Assembly: GCA_018873225.1 (NCBI GenBank)
Contig: JAEILZ010000006.1
Coordinates: 3,472,001-3,536,000, forward strand
Source: [Phialemoniopsis] sp. UDSM-2020
Taxonomy: Eukaryota > Ascomycota > Sordariomycetes > Thyridiales > Thyridiaceae
Length of the DNA: 64,000 bases
Direction of reading: 5' to 3'
The notes under the pieces are model-generated. The model did not search any database. It saw only the letters and a program-made list of their open reading frames with translations, and had not been told where the DNA came from. Each line of letters begins with the position of its first letter. Positions within the stretch are counted from its first letter, which is position 1. Shown one piece after another: positions 1-11,183 of the stretch. The translations under genes and the position numbers were made by a program.

Positions 1-1404
1 AGTTTCGAGCATGTTGGGATGGAAAAATTGGCACCCGTGTGGCCCAAAGGACCTTTGGAGTCACCACCGGACAATCTGACAATGCCGCTCACAGTGCCTT
101 GCACAATTGACACCCAATCCCTATGCTGCACTTGTAGATATATACGCGCTAACTCCGCACCTTTGAAAGTGCAGGAACTCCGACCGCCTTTTCTGGGGTG
201 ATGGTGTCCCAGATTCATACAATCCAGCCTCAGTCTGTGCCACGTGAAGCCACACGCTGATCATGGTGACTGCCCACCACAACCGGTCTTGCCGTGGGCA
301 ACCAGAAACCTCAGTCACATTTGCTAGCCTGCATGTGTCTCTTGTGACACAGCTCGCGAGGTCTTACTGTCACTGAGGTCCTGCAACACATGTTTGTCCT
401 CAAGCAATTACAGCGCGGAAGTGGCCGACCATCGGCCCCATATTCATTTCGGAGACGGATTGACATGGTTTGTGCCCACCCGGCGAGCCCATCTTGGATT
501 TGATATCATGCAAGCTAGCTTCGCGAGACCCTCCAAAACCGGGGCCAGAACAGTCTGGCGTGGAAGAGTACAGGGGGTGCTGGGGAGGTCTTGAATGATT
601 CATAGTTTGCGCATGCCGCTTCACTCTCATCATCCATCTTGAATCTTTTGACACGCATGACTTTGTATTTGGTGACAGGCTGACCATCAAAGTGATGGCA
701 CGGAGCACTGGTAGAGACAGCAGCAATAGCCTATTGCTGTGCGACGACATACTCACCGCGAACTGATTTACCCGCCTTCGACACCTTCATCAATAGGATT
801 TCCATCTCTGGCGTCTTTTGAGCTGCACGATATGGCACCGAGCAAGCGGCGGCGTACGCAGTTGGGCACGGCCTGACGAACCCCTACCGTCACGAGCAAG
901 ACTGAAATCTGCATGTACAAATGCAAAGCGCTACTCTTCTTTCAGCCTGTAGGTCCTCATCATGTACTTCTTGGCCCGAAAAGAGTGTGCTTTGAAGCCG
1001 AGAGTCAACGCCGCAGGCTCCGCAATCCGGGGTGGCCACCGCCTTGGCTCGGGCTTGGCCTCAACGTCATGCTCCGATCTCCATACATTGTTCAATTGGA
1101 CATGGTGGGCGCGATTAGGTGACGCCATCAATCGCCATTGGGGAATTCACGCGAAGTTCGACCCCGAGCCGGACATCCTCACGTCGTTATCTTGCGCGGC
1201 CTGTTGATGATGACTCTTCTGGAGACAAGGATCAGCTCGCTACCAATCGCAGTCCCTGAATCTTAGTCCGGGACTTTAGTCCGGCTAGTCCGAACCCCGC
1301 CATCAGACCGTCCGTCCTGAAGAACATGCAAGCGAAGACAATCATTTTCCAATAAGCCTTTTTCTTTCTTTCCCACCGCGCTATCGCGGCGGACTAAGAG
1401 ACTA
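1..1404. other. Intergenic, no supported gene
   Basis: Several short open frames occur on both strands, but none has a recognisable domain, splice continuity or convincing coding composition. The last 140 bases form the promoter of the following Zn2Cys6 gene and hold a repeated CGG-containing motif that is listed separately. Confidence 0.6.
1264..1396. promoter_or_regulatory. Four TAGTCCG/CGGACTA copies before a Zn2Cys6 gene
   Basis: TAGTCCG occurs at 1264-1270, 1277-1283 and 1286-1292, and its reverse complement CGGACTA at 1390-1396, eight bases before the ATG at 1405. Zn2Cys6 regulators usually bind paired CGG triplets. The cluster may therefore be an autoregulatory site, which is inference. 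Confidence 0.4.
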
Positions 1405-3678
1405 ATGTCTGCTCCGAGTCGACGGCGTAACGGCTCCCAAGCCTCCTGCGAGCCCTGCCGCAAGGGCAAGATCCGCTGCGACCACCAGAAGCCGATATGT
1501 GGATCCTGTCGCCGGCGCAGGCTGGAGTCTCAATGCTGGTATCACCCTGCACCGCTCACGAAGCGACGAGGATCTCAGCAGTTGACGCCGACGAGTCCTC
1601 AAACGCAGCGATCGGACGAGTCCAGGATCGCGCGGGAGCCTGATGAACCTGCTCAATCGCCTTCACAGAGGCCGGCCGGGCGAGAGCCCGAATTCCGCAC
1701 ATGGCCCTTCATGTCGTCCTTCTCGCACGAGACACCGCCGCAGCCTATCCTGTCGGAGATCTATGACGAGAGGACCCATGCGGAGCAGCTCGCCCAGACT
1801 GAGGAGGTTGTCGCTCAGCTCAAGGAGCTCGACGTCATTGAGCGAATCGTCCATGAGTACTATGCCTTCTCCCAGGTGGCGCTGGTGCGCAAGCCGATGC
1901 TCATGAAGATGATTGAACTGCTCCGCAAGAGCCCCGTCACCTCCAATTTTGTCAACGGACTCAGTCAGCCGGACGATCTGAAACGGCTTGCTCAGAATGT
2001 GCTGCACAACACCGCAAGCCCAGTCACTGTTGCCCCGACTCTGGACCTCGAGGGGTTTTGCTCTCTGTTCTGTGGCAAGAACCTGCGGATCGAACCGCTT
2101 GGCTGTCTGTTCGCCCTCTCCGCCCGGATATCTCTCTACCGACTGAGTGATGAACCGGGGAGGTCGGACGATTTCATACGGCGTATGATACGCTCGAGTC
2201 ATCTGAGCATCAAGCTTATGCGGGAGCTGACCTCACAGCCGAATGATGTCAGTATATGGCTGGCGCACGAGGTCATGGGGTTGACAGATGTGATGGAAGG
2301 TGACGCCAGTGAGTCCGATTCTTCTTTTTATCTTTTTACTAAGTAATACGAGTTGAACTAACATCAAGTATAGGTTTAAGGGCCTGGCGCCAGATCGGCG
2401 ACTTGGCCACGGATCTGTACGCCTTCGGCCTGAATCGCGAAGCCAACTACACACCCGACTCCGGTCCCTTCTTCCTCAGAGAGAGCCGTCGCGAGATATT
2501 CGCCAGGGTGTATCACATCGACAAGCTCTATGCCACCGTCTTCAATCGGCCGCCGCAACTGCCGTCGCGCTTCAAAGACAGCAGGGCCCCTCTTGACCTA
2601 CCAGACGATGTACTCTTCTCAGCGGACTACGCGACACTGATCCGAGAGCGAAACGAGTTGACAGAGGATGGTTGGAACACAGACAAGGACTATAGGAATA
2701 CCACCTGGGCTCGGATGCGGTACATCATGGCCGACTTTATGGAGGAGACGTCCGAGTGCCAGTTCCGTGCTATCCAGCCGGCTGATCATGCGAAGCTGAG
2801 GTACTGTACCATATGTGAGAACATCGTGACGAAGCGCCGTGTGGCTGACAATCTGCATTTTAGGGACATATCTCGGCGATGCCACGAGACATGGAATGCC
2901 TTTCCGTCACACCTGCGATACACACCCGATTGCTGGTCGTCCAAGCTTCGACCAAACGCATGCCTGATCCTCGCAAAGGCATACCTTCAGTTCCTCCACA
3001 TTCCCTTCCAGCTATACCGCTTGATCGACGAAGGCAAACCACCATCGCCGGAGCTTCTCAGGACAGCGGCTGCGATGCTGAAAACCGTCGTGCAGATGGA
3101 GAAGGTGTTGCCCAGAGCATTTTCCTCACCACGGGAGTTACCTGGACTTGTACGTGTTTGACTAGATCAGAAGGAAATGTTTGAGCGACCCCAGCTAATA
3201 TGTACTGTCGCAGATATTATGCTACGGCATGCCGACAGCCGTGATACTCGTGACAGCACTGCAAGACGCGCAGCAAGACCCCTCAAGGAGCCTGCCCGCC
3301 GGGCTCAGCAAATCGAGCATCATACGCAGCCTCTCCGTCCTCATCGCGCAGCTCGAGAGCGCCACACATCGCGAGACGGCCAATCATGCCACGTGCATAC
3401 AGGCAGCAAAGGCCCTGTCGCGGAAGCTCGACCAGATTCTCGACGAGCCGGTGGTCGCGGCGGCGCCAGTCACGCCTGCTGGAAGTGCTGATGCGACAGT
3501 CGAGAATGTGGCGGATACGGACATACTTCCTGCCAACTCAGGACCGACCGGCGCAGCAGGGCAGGCGATTGACTTGGATGCGGTGTTGCTGAATCCTAAT
3601 TTTGACGACTTGGATCTACAGAATTGGGCTGTTGAGCTTGACTTTGGGACTACGAATAGCGGATGGCAGATATTCTAA
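1405..3678 (+). CDS. Zn2Cys6 transcription factor with fungal regulatory middle region
   Basis: This is a nuclear DNA-binding regulator of the Gal4 type. Exons are 1405-2308, 2374-2800, 2864-3149 and 3214-3678, giving about 693 residues. The introns at 2309-2373 and 3150-3213 are required by frame. The third, 2801-2863, is 63 bases with no in-frame stop, so it is inferred from its GT-AG ends and CTGAC branch site. The zinc cluster lies at residues 15-44 with spacing C-x2-C-x6-C-x6-C-x2-C-x8-C, followed by a basic linker. The rest resembles the fungal transcription factor middle homology region, including YRLSDEPGRSDDFIRRMI and the helix around FARVYHIDKLYATVFNRPP. The C-terminus is acidic and Gln/Asn-rich, as in activation domains. 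The target genes are unknown. The convergent MFS gene starts only 38 bases beyond its stop. Confidence 0.85.
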
Positions 3679-3715
3679 ATTACGCATAATGAAACAATGG
3701 CCTGATAATAGATCT

Positions 3716-5368
3716 TCATGCACTGGGTGCCTTCTCATGCGACTGTCCCTCTAGTCCGAAGTCCGTCTCGAGATCGGTGCGAAGGACGATCTCCTTCTCA
3801 ACGCACACGAGTGCCAGAGCCACTACCGGAAATGCAATACTCACAAGCCAGGAAGTCTTCATGGCTCGTGCGAACACCTCAATGACCTGTTCCCGTGTTT
3901 CGGGTGGGAATCTTTCGAGCAAGCTTGCAGTGACATAGCTATAGGCTCGACCGTTGTCTAGCTGCTCTCGCACGGCTCTATCGGTGATGAGGTGAGCCTC
4001 GGAAGCAAATCGGCTATTGAAGATGGCGCCCGGCATTGCGACACCCCAGATAGAACCGTATGCTCTCATGAAAGCAAACGCAGCCGTTGCTGCAGAGGTA
4101 TCCTTCTCGTCCAGCCCAGCTTGCACAGCAGGCAAGTTCGTCGACATCATGAAACCGACACCCACGGCGGGAGTCATCTGCACTAAAATCCACTCAACCT
4201 GCTGGGTGTCTTGATCAAAACGCGCGAACAGACCGAGGCCAAGGAGCATGAGGAGGAAAGCGATAAAATGCAGAGGTCGGTATCGCCCGGTCTTGCTGAG
4301 GATTATGCCGCCGACGACGCTGCACGGCACCTCGACGAGCACGGTGGGGAGCAACCACACGCCAGACTGTGTGCTACTTGCGCGCAGTACGGCTTGGAAG
4401 TAGACGGGGAGGAAGTAGATGCCCCAGAACAAGAGCACAAAGTTGATGAACGCGATCAGCAGAGCGGCGGCCGGGGTGCGCTTTGTGAATATGCGGCCTG
4501 GCAGTGCTGGCTGGATGACCCAGGGTGCGGCTTCGTAGAGATGAAAGAGGCCGAGACCAGCGAATCCAAGAATCAGGGGCACCAGCACTCGGTGGTCTGA
4601 CCAAGGATAGCGGGTGCCGGCCACCGAAAGGGCGTAGAGGACTGATGTCACAGCTGCTAGGAGGATGAGGTTTCCCACATAGTCAATCCGCTTCAGGCGA
4701 GACGTGATGGAAGTGGCCCGGTCGTAGTTGACTCTGAGAAAGAGGACGAGGAGTACAAGTGATGCTCCTCCGATGGGAAGATTGATGTAAAACACCCATC
4801 GCCATGACGACTGCTCAACGAGAATACCCCCGACGAAGGGTCCTATGGCCGTCCCTAGTATGAACACGGCAAAGACCAAGCTCATGTAGTATCCTCTCTC
4901 GCGTACTGGGACGAGATCACTGACGACCAGTTCGATGAAAAGGTTTATACCACCTCCTCCAATCCCCTGAACTGCCCTGCCGGCAATCAGCGTCGTGGTA
5001 TTGCTGGCTCCACCGGAGATGCCACTTCCCAATGTGAAGATAGCCACGACGCCAATGAAGATCCAGCGCCGCCCGAATATGTCGGCCAACTGACCAAGCA
5101 GCGGCAGGAAAGCGGCGCTGGTCAGAAAGTAAGCGTTGACGAACCAGATGTAGAGGTCACCGGCGTCGAGCTCGTGGGCAATGAAGGGCAGAGCTGTCGA
5201 GGTCACGGTCGATTCGACGGCGGCGAGCATCGACGTCAGCATCAGAGCCGGGAATATTGCCCAGAAGCGCCAACCTTTGGGTTTCTTTGGCGGTTCCTGT
5301 AGGTTTTCATCCCGGCTGCTGTGTTTACTCGGAGTTGGAGAGGGAGGGCTGGTTGTAAGTTCAGCCAT
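3716..5368 (-). CDS. MFS multidrug/toxin efflux transporter, DHA2 (14-TMS) type
   Basis: This plasma-membrane drug:proton antiporter is a single exon of 550 residues. I chose the ATG at 5368 over an in-frame one 35 codons upstream because the extra N-terminal stretch is atypical and the chosen start gives the usual cytosolic Ser/Pro-rich leader. About 14 hydrophobic segments begin near residue 35. MFS motif A appears as GQLADIFGRR at about residues 92-101. A motif-C-like segment, GTAIGPFVGG, marks drug antiporters. The length fits the AflT/TRI12-like DHA2 family. It is divergent from the small Zn2Cys6 gene at 5694, which may control it. The substrate cannot be read from the sequence. Confidence 0.85.
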   Translation of the reverse strand: MAELTTSPPSPTPSKHSSRDENLQEPPKKPKGWRFWAIFPALMLTSMLAAVESTVTSTALPFIAHELDAGDLYIWFVNAYFLTSAAFLPLLGQLADIFGRRWIFIGVVAIFTLGSGISGGASNTTTLIAGRAVQGIGGGGINLFIELVVSDLVPVRERGYYMSLVFAVFILGTAIGPFVGGILVEQSSWRWVFYINLPIGGASLVLLVLFLRVNYDRATSITSRLKRIDYVGNLILLAAVTSVLYALSVAGTRYPWSDHRVLVPLILGFAGLGLFHLYEAAPWVIQPALPGRIFTKRTPAAALLIAFINFVLLFWGIYFLPVYFQAVLRASSTQSGVWLLPTVLVEVPCSVVGGIILSKTGRYRPLHFIAFLLMLLGLGLFARFDQDTQQVEWILVQMTPAVGVGFMMSTNLPAVQAGLDEKDTSAATAAFAFMRAYGSIWGVAMPGAIFNSRFASEAHLITDRAVREQLDNGRAYSYVTASLLERFPPETREQVIEVFARAMKTSWLVSIAFPVVALALVCVEKEIVLRTDLETDFGLEGQSHEKAPSA

Positions 5369-5693
5369 TGCACTTGAGTTGTTGAGCAGCTTTTCGCAAG
5401 CGAAAGCCAGAGTAATGATAGTGCTTGTGACATTGCATTTTGAGAAGACCAGACACTTGAGCTTTATATACAATTACATTGTGCTTTGGACGGTCTCGTA
5501 AGTCTTCCTTATTACACAAGCACAACTCCTGTTGCTCCACATATGTTTTGTCAGCCTCCTGCTGTTTTCGTTGGATTTGGTGGATTCGGCATTGCCCAAA
5601 AGGGAAAGTCACCGAAAATTCTCCCCTAAAGCATTAAGGGGCCCTTCCCAAACCAACACCTCAACTTTGTTCCATACACACAACTCCCTTGTC
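5369..5693. promoter_or_regulatory. Shared divergent promoter of MFS exporter and Zn2Cys6 gene
   Basis: These 325 bases separate two divergent start codons. They contain facing stress-element cores, CCCCT at 5623-5627 and AGGGG at 5637-5641, forming an imperfect inverted repeat. In yeast CCCCT is the Msn2/4 site. Its use here is inference. Confidence 0.4.
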
Positions 5694-6701
5694 ATGAAGT
5701 TTGTGCAATTTCAACACACCAGTCAGCGCCAACCAAGACGGGCCTGCGACAGGTGTCATTCTTTCAAGCTCAAATGCCTTCGCGAGACTCCCGATCAGAA
5801 ATGCGAAAGGTGCCGTCGTGCTGGTACTGAATGCGTGTCCAGCACCCCCGCAAACTCGCAGACGCGTCCACAGAGGTCATCATCCCTCTTGCAAGGCGAC
5901 GTTCCCAATGGCCATGATGGAAGTGAACCGTCGATCAACAATTCTCCCGTGGCGGTAGAGGGGACACCACCGTTCGGAACACCGACAATGGCGAAGCCGC
6001 CTCAGCCCATGGACTCGCCAGTCTACTCAAGCTCTGAAGACGATTCATCCAAGCTAGTGACATGGATACGAAAGTATTCCGACCTCAACATACTATTGAC
6101 GCAGCACTTGATGTCACTCCAGAGCTCTTCAGACCAACGAGACGACATGGTCTTGGTTGGGGGAACTCTCAATCTAACAAGCTTATACATAGACATCACC
6201 AGCGACTTGTGCTCTCGTCTGCCTATGTCCTACCGCAAAGTAAACGGCGATATGGCTGATACTAGGTCTTCACCAGCTGATAGCCTATCTCTTGATCCAG
6301 CGTCAGAACTGTTGATTTTCTCTACGTATGTCCGGCTTCTCGAGATCTATGACGCAACACTTCGAGACTTCAAACGTTATGTTCTGCCACCGAAACATAT
6401 TCACTCTGGCTTTCCGCCCCCCGTTGTCACATTTGGGCGTTATTCCCTCCCGACCCATTCAAACTCACATCCGATCCTCATCGTCAACCTCCTCGAGTCA
6501 TTCTTCACACAATCACGCGAATTGACAAAAGAGCTGTCTTCTCCGAAACGCACACAGGGTTTTCGTGGCGACTTTGAGAGCTTTGGCGGTGTATCGCTCG
6601 TCATTGTGCCGGACTTGGCGTTGAGTGCAATTCGCATCAGAGAGGAGGTCGTCGTGCAATTGCTTCAGAAAGAGAAGGCAATAATTTTTGGTTTTGCGTG
6701 A
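5694..6701 (+). CDS. Small Zn2Cys6 transcription factor
   Basis: This is a single-exon nuclear regulator of 335 residues. The ATG at 5694 places the zinc cluster near the N-terminus, as is normal; an in-frame ATG 54 codons upstream gives an unlikely hydrophobic leader. The binuclear cluster is at residues 18-47 with spacing C-x2-C-x6-C-x8-C-x2-C-x6-C and basic residues RQPRR just before it. The remainder is Ser/Pro-rich and lacks the large fungal regulatory domain. The size and layout resemble AflR-like pathway regulators. It is divergent from the DHA2 exporter, the usual pairing for a local regulator and its efflux pump. Confidence 0.8.
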   Translation: MKFVQFQHTSQRQPRRACDRCHSFKLKCLRETPDQKCERCRRAGTECVSSTPANSQTRPQRSSSLLQGDVPNGHDGSEPSINNSPVAVEGTPPFGTPTMAKPPQPMDSPVYSSSEDDSSKLVTWIRKYSDLNILLTQHLMSLQSSSDQRDDMVLVGGTLNLTSLYIDITSDLCSRLPMSYRKVNGDMADTRSSPADSLSLDPASELLIFSTYVRLLEIYDATLRDFKRYVLPPKHIHSGFPPPVVTFGRYSLPTHSNSHPILIVNLLESFFTQSRELTKELSSPKRTQGFRGDFESFGGVSLVIVPDLALSAIRIREEVVVQLLQKEKAIIFGFA

Positions 6702-7658
6702 TCGAGATGATTGGAATCATAGTTACCGTGCGAGCCTCAGAATATGTCATTGAAATAGAGATCAATTGATCCTTCAACATTTGTGTCTTCCGCTGGTCGT
6801 GGATGGGAAAATCGTGAGCCCCTACTGTGCGATGGACCCGCAGTGGCCTCAATCCTTGTTACTGGCAGGGGCTGGGAGCCATGCTCCAGTAGTTCACAAT
6901 GCCAAGACGGAATGGCAGATGAGCGTGGGCCAATAATGAATGTGTTGGCATATCTAATGCCGAAGGATCACCAGCTGAAGTCGTGCAGATCTGCTGCTAA
7001 TGCAGTCAATATGGAATAGCTCATCTCCTTGCATCGTGTCAAAATCGACGAAAGCCATGCCAACGAGGATTGCAACCAATACGTCTACTGTATCAATGGA
7101 AAAGTCAATATGAGGATTTACTCTGCATACGGACGGAACTGTTGATCATTCTTGATTCGACAAGGTATTTGAAGCCTAGACTGGAACATCTGGTGGAACA
7201 TGTCGATCTTTTCGCTTTATCTGTTTGTAACTTGATGTACTGTGGGGAGGGTACAAATTTGGCCAGTTTTCGCGTGCAAGGAGATGTCCAAGTGGACAAG
7301 ACAGACTCCATTACTCCTCCTGCACATCTTTATGGAGAAAGCTTTTGTGGGTGAGACGATGCCACTGGCGTCATCAAGCCGATCGCATCTTTTCTTTGCA
7401 GGCAGTGTCTCATTCGTTTTCAGCTTGCACCTTCCTTCGGGACTAGTACAATTCTAGAGAGAACCGTCCCCATCCATGACATATCTATATAATCAGCACG
7501 GCTCACCCGAGTCGAAGCATACGTGGCGACAAGACATTTGGGTTCATCAATAAGTGCGAGACATATGCTACACGACACATTGGTCCTCGAATGATTTCCT
7601 TCAGCCTCAGGCAACGAAACCGCAACGCAGAAGTCTACACAACAACGACATAGAGACC
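6702..7658. other. Intergenic, nothing recognised
   Basis: Only short overlapping open frames without domains or coherent splicing are present. The 3' part is presumably the promoter of the small gene at 7659. Confidence 0.5.
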
Positions 7659-8106
7659 ATGTCTACAATTGCAGGTGTTGGAGAAGTGGATGGTCAACTG
7701 AGAGCGATCGCCGGGAATGTAAGGCATGAAGTTCACCCTCACAACGTCACAAACTATCTAACTAAACAAAAACCATTCATAGATCCCGCCGCCTACCGGA
7801 TGGACTAACGACTTTGAGGTCCTTGGAGCTGAGATGGCCTGGGGAGAGTCCGGGGACATTCCTGAACTTCTTTCAGGCGTTGGGATAGATGCGTCCTCTA
7901 CCAAGCCCCTCTATGCAACCGAGCCCTGGACCGGTGAGGTCATGCTTTTGTTTGAAAGCGGCGATCCACTCTGCTTCTTCCTCTTCAACCGAATCGACGA
8001 CTCTCTTTTCAAGGTGATGAATGTGAGTTCGCTAGAGGTGCTTGTGGAATGGATCAATGATGAGGATAAGGGACTTGCCTCTCTATCGTTGGAGCAGATT
8101 GTCTAG
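7659..8106 (+). CDS. Small uncharacterised protein, two exons
   Basis: I do not recognise this 127-residue protein. Exons are 7659-7718 and 7783-8106. The 64-base intron has GTAAGG at its start, a CTAAC branch site and TAG at its end. Splicing joins the frames to give IPPPTGWTNDFEVLGAEMAW across the junction region, which reads as continuous globular protein. The product is acidic (ESGD, NDEDKG) with hydrophobic beta-like stretches (EVMLLFESGD, LCFFLFNRID) and has no signal peptide or membrane span. It is probably cytosolic. Confidence rests on the clean splice and coding-like composition, not on homology. Confidence 0.6.
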
Positions 8107-8345
8107 ATGGGGCCGTGGTATGGATCGGGCTCATACGGCACAATGAAAGCTGGGCCGTTTATTAGGAACCGTCAATAATCTCAATGACATGTGAACATGT
8201 ATCACTGAGCAGGCGATTCAAATAATGCAACATAGAGTGTCTAAAAGGGAACGTGTAATATGCTAAGTGTGTGCGGTATTACTACATATCTCCCAACTAT
8301 GAACGTAAATTACGCATGGGCCCATCTTCTGCAAATTGAAAGGCA

Positions 8346-8969
8346 TCAAAGAACGAAGCTTGTAAAGAGAAGGGAAATAAGCAGCATGGTCCTCCATGAA
8401 GCACCGTCCATTCCCTCAGGCCTTGCATCACTACTCTGGATTCCCTTCTTTAGCATGGCATAGTCAATCCACTGGCAATGGCCGCCAAACATCTCCTTTG
8501 TGGCATTCCATGGGACCTTGGTACCGTTCTTGACCATCTCCGCTATCTTGGCACCAGCAGCATTTTTGACACAGTCGTCGAAGTTCTCGGCGAGCGGTAT
8601 GTTATCCGTGTAGCAATATGATTGCCTGCAGTTGCTGTGGGTCACCCACATCGTGTTGTTGCTTTCCCAGGTAGGGCAGCATTGCCAGAGCATGTCGGAG
8701 TCGAAGCCTGGGCTGACCATAACATCCGGCGACTCGGCTGGCCCACTGAAGCGAGTATCGCAGATTACTGGAAGTCCCAAGTCGGCCGGGGGTCGACCAC
8801 AGGCTCCTGGACGCACGCGCCAAGCTGACTGGAGCTTCGAATTTGAAAGCAGTCAGCAATTAAAGGTTCCAGCGATCGGAAGTTCTGGCTATTCGTTGAG
8901 CTTCAAACATACTTGCGCTTGGCCTGGGACGCCATCTGCGGTGTAATTCACATCAAAGATCTTCCCCAT
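8346..8969 (-). CDS. Cys-rich protein with GPI-like hydrophobic C-terminus
   Basis: Function is unknown. Exons on the minus strand are 8969-8913 and 8834-8346; the intron 8912-8835 has GTATGT, a GCTGAC branch and AAG at its end. The product is 181 residues. The middle holds many cysteines (MLWQCCPTWESN, HSNCRQSYCYTD, FGGHCQWID) and several N-glycosylation sequons. The last 20 residues are hydrophobic after a small-residue stretch (GMDGAS), which resembles a GPI-attachment signal. No N-terminal signal peptide is visible from this start, so an unseen upstream exon or an unconventional N-terminus is possible. It is divergent from the secreted Cys-rich gene at 9806; both may act at the cell surface. 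Confidence 0.55.
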
Positions 8970-9805
8970 GGTCGGTGTTTTAGGTTGGAGAGTTTGAGTC
9001 GAGGAAATGGTACTGAATGCAAGGAGTGTGCGGTATCGCAGGTAGTGAGATGAAAACAGATGTCGAGTTTATAATTGTGCAAAACATGACCGAGCGCAGT
9101 AATGCTGTTGGTTCAGTCAAATTATTACAGCTCCCTACCCGGTCTACTGATGTCATCGATCAGCCTCTGGATACAGCCTATTTGAGATTTGTTGTTGGCG
9201 GTTTACCGGTCCGCTCCAACGCGCCAACTATAGTTTAGCGAGGCCCAAATCGGTCAGTTGACGGTAACCTACCATGTAGAAGCATCACCGCCAAGACTGT
9301 AGCGGAAGAAATGCTCCAATTATGTTGAATCTCATTTAACAACGTTGCAATGCAAGTACGAGTGTGCCGTCGTATGAAAATTGGAAAAGTCGTTGGCAGA
9401 TGCTGTACTCGAGGCTGTGTCAGTGCATCTGTCAAAAGACCAATGGAGATAGAAACATCCACGACGTTGGAAGTCTTGGGTCCTGTATTCATGTTACATT
9501 TCTCTACCAACAACTGTCTGTTGCTTTCAACATCGTGTAATACGGTCCGGATGTAATGATTTGCCAAAGTGTCAAATGAAATGCGATCGAGATCGTGAGG
9601 CCCGAGGAGGGCCTCAAGACAAACCAGTCGTGGCAGCCAACACATCTCAACGTCCAGCAGGAGCTAGGGATATTTGGTGGCTCTGAATGTCTATAAAACC
9701 AGCCTGATATCTCCAGCAATGCGACAACACTTTTGGACATGATCTTCAACCCAACTATCACGAGCTCCTACTATCTAAACTCAATTACCCTCAGCTTCAT
9801 CAAGC
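8970..9805. promoter_or_regulatory. Divergent intergenic region of two Cys-rich protein genes
   Basis: No coding signal is convincing here. A TATAAAA box at 9692-9698, 108 bases before the ATG at 9806, is a plausible core promoter for the plus-strand gene. Confidence 0.45.
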
Positions 9806-11183
9806 ATGATGATCAGACTCCTTGCCTTGCTGGGCGTCAGTGGCATCAGTAACGCCTTCACGGGCCGGGTGGACTACCCAACTCCTGACAGATACTCTCT
9901 CTGTACTGCCGATCGCGGGTAAGTTGGTTCGGATTCACTTATCGGCTTGACGGTACTGATAGACGCTCACACGCGCTAGATATCAAACGACCGATGCACT
10001 CGAAGCAGCCAGTTTCCTCTGGCAGAATGCTACCTTCGCGAATGGGCTTTCGATGACGAAGAAAGACTGCATCTACAAGCACGTCAATACCACTGTGGTT
10101 TCTCTGTGTAATGGAAGCGCACGCAACCGAACCGTAAACCAAGACGAAGTCAAACGCGGCATCGACCAGTTGATCAAAGACTGTGGCCAAGACGGCGCCT
10201 TCAGTGGTGTCCACGTCGTCAACAACCTGACATTTGCTGCTTACGGTATCTTCGGTGGGAAGAACCTGGCCGTTCCGGGTGGCGCCTCACCCCCCGACCT
10301 GCCGGGTGGCACCACCAAGAGGCAAATCACACCATGTAGCCAGCCAGACTTTGGTGGTAAACCGCATTACGACTGTCCAAAGCCTGAAGGGCATACTCTG
10401 AACCCGGACGGTTCCTGTGGGAAGCCGAGCCCATTCGATAAATGCCAGGTCTACTGTGAGATCAAGAGGACTGGCTTCATTGGTATGGAGACGAATGCCC
10501 CCTGGCCGTTCGATCAAGTGCAAGCAGGCGCGGTTCATCAATCAATTCAAGAGGGCAGCGAGACCTCTATTTCCATGGGTTTCTCCATCAGCGCAGAGGG
10601 GATCGCCAAGGAAGTATTCGGTGCAGGAGTGTCATTTGATTGTGGGCAACAATTCATGCTTCCTTCTTGATGTGACCTGAAGACTGACATAGAAATAGGG
10701 CAAAGAACGGAGTCCAAAGTGAAAACGATCACTAGAGATGTCGAAAACACCGATCCCAACTGGGCAGCGCGATGGGTGTTCTTCCCGCAGCTTATCGAGA
10801 CCTGCGGCTCCCTTTCCAAACAGAAATATACAGCTGGAGGTCCCTGTATTGGAGATCAGAGCTGCAATCAAAAGCCCGCCGATCAAGGCTCCTGCAGCGG
10901 CGACGTCGAAACCATCCCCAACGTCTGTTCACTTAGCCCCTATACAATCAAGGACCAGGTTCAAGTCTTCTGGGCCCTTCGTAAGTGCACTTTTCGATAT
11001 TCTGTTGAGCCAATTGAGGTTGCGACCCAGTCAACTGATTATCACGAATATGTAGGTTATGAGGATGCGGATGGTGTGATTGCGCCAATGGAAAAACAGC
11101 ACGATAGCTACAAGTTCATTTGTGCCCAGGACTACGACAAGGATGGAGAGTGGGAGTGTGCAGCTGGGCCGCAGGCCAAGTAG
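9806..11183 (+). CDS. Secreted Cys-rich protein, four exons, function unknown
   Basis: This is a predicted extracellular protein of 394 residues. Exons are 9806-9918, 9980-10641, 10699-10980 and 11056-11183. The second intron uses a weak GTGGGC donor but restores frame at SFDWQRTES. The last intron is 75 bases with no in-frame stop, so its removal is inferred from GTAAGT and TAG ends. Residues 1-18 form a signal peptide (MMIRLLALLGVSGISNAF). The mature protein has more than ten cysteines, several N-glycosylation sequons and a Gly/Pro-rich hinge ending in KR (PGGTTKRQITP) that could be a Kex2 site. The N-terminal part loosely recalls fungal Ecp2-like secreted proteins, but I cannot confirm this. 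A cell-wall, hostile-interaction or effector role is possible. Confidence 0.7.

Noticed and set aside
400..756. 118-codon frame on the minus strand
   Set aside because: No homology-like feature or signal peptide that holds up; flanking sequence shows no coding pattern.
4211..4600. 129-codon frame opposite the MFS exporter
   Set aside because: Antisense shadow of the transporter gene.
9919..9979. Alternative reading of the secreted gene starting at 10053
   Set aside because: That start would discard the signal peptide exon; the 61-base intron joins in frame with good splice signals.
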